40,210 nucleotides of DNA from Caulobacter sp. (GTDB lineage: Bacteria; Pseudomonadota; Alphaproteobacteria; Caulobacterales; Caulobacteraceae), in the NCBI GenBank assembly GCA_028291055.1, contig JAQGIP010000033.1:1-40210 (forward strand), in the 5' to 3' direction. The first letter of the stretch is position 1. Every line of letters begins with the position of its first letter. The position numbers were made by a program, and so were the translations under genes. The notes under the pieces are model-generated. The model had not been told where the DNA came from. It saw only the letters and a program-made list of their open reading frames with translations, and made no database searches. This document shows, piece by piece, positions 40,108 through 40,210 of the stretch.

Positions 40108-40210
40108 GGGATTCCCAAATCAGGGGGTCGCTGATTCAATCCTCCTAGGATGGAGGTTGAGATGGCGCGTTTTGATCTGACGGATTTCGAGTGGTCTGTG
40201 ATCCAGCCTC
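40108..40210 (+). mobile_element. Left edge of an IS5-type insertion sequence
   Basis: About 54 bp separate the probable outer end (starting near GGGATTCCCAAATCAGGGGG) from the transposase start, which is the usual layout of IS5 elements. The other end lies outside the window, so neither the terminal inverted repeat nor a target duplication can be confirmed. Confidence 0.6.
40162..40210 (+). CDS. IS5-family transposase, N-terminal fragment (cut by window edge)
   Basis: Only 16 codons are visible: MARFDLTDFEWSVIQP. This opening is characteristic of IS5-group transposases, whose first part is usually a DUF4096-type domain followed by a DDE catalytic domain. GGAGG with 7 bp spacing precedes the ATG. 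Whether the element is intact, or split in two overlapping frames as in many IS5 relatives, cannot be judged. Confidence 0.75.
   Translation, partial: MARFDLTDFEWSVIQP

Overview
The window looks like chromosomal DNA of a Caulobacteraceae alphaproteobacterium (Caulobacter/Phenylobacterium-like). The base composition is very GC-rich. A hook gene (flgE) is followed directly by a gene for the CtrA inhibitor SciP, as I recall for Caulobacter. GANTC (CcrM methylation) sites and a CtrA-like TTAA pair lie in front of sciP. The metabolic genes (a split-type MetH, a long-chain prenyl diphosphate synthase, an FAD acyl-CoA dehydrogenase, an RcnB-like protein) fit the same group. No rRNA, tRNA, CRISPR array, prophage or replication origin could be recognised.

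Layout. 1-2.7 kb: end of the flagellar hook block (flgD, flgE) and sciP. 2.7-4.5 kb: a RusA-like nuclease with a DUF2007 protein, and an extended SDR. 4.6-7.2 kb: fumC, a PhyH-like dioxygenase and a GNAT enzyme in overlapping order. 7.2-7.7 kb: a ccdAB-type toxin-antitoxin locus whose toxin looks frameshifted. 7.7-12.2 kb: a CheY-like regulator, a polyprenyl diphosphate synthase, a divergent methyltransferase, a nucleoside deoxyribosyltransferase and ilvC. 12.4-17.5 kb: a flavin reductase, a Gln/Gly-rich RcnB-like protein, a DUF924 protein, a TIR-TM-TolB-like-TPR protein and a small secreted protein. 17.6-19.8 kb: thyA, a Cap12-like TIR gene and folA, joined by 4-bp overlaps. 19.9-26 kb: an SMP-30 family protein, an Old Yellow Enzyme, a tandem-HTH/alpha-beta-hydrolase regulator, and an acyl-CoA dehydrogenase with an ABM-domain partner. 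26.2-32.8 kb: small proteins, a TerB/J-domain protein, a fused hydantoinase/oxoprolinase, a secreted Ala/Pro-rich protein and an FMN reductase. 32.8-40.2 kb: MetH without its homocysteine domain, two related membrane proteins, an SDR, a D-2-hydroxyacid dehydrogenase, an FkbM methyltransferase and the left edge of an IS5-type insertion sequence.

The most unusual points are these. (1) A TIR effector-type gene sits inside a thyA-folA operon. (2) A LuxR-like regulator carries an alpha/beta-hydrolase domain that has lost its catalytic acid and histidine. (3) A dispersed palindromic repeat is inserted in frame in the oxoprolinase gene. (4) At least four families of palindromic repeats fill the intergenic spaces. 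(5) The ccdB toxin shows signs of decay at both ends.

All family assignments come from reading motifs; no database search was run. Start codons are marked uncertain where the sequence does not decide them.
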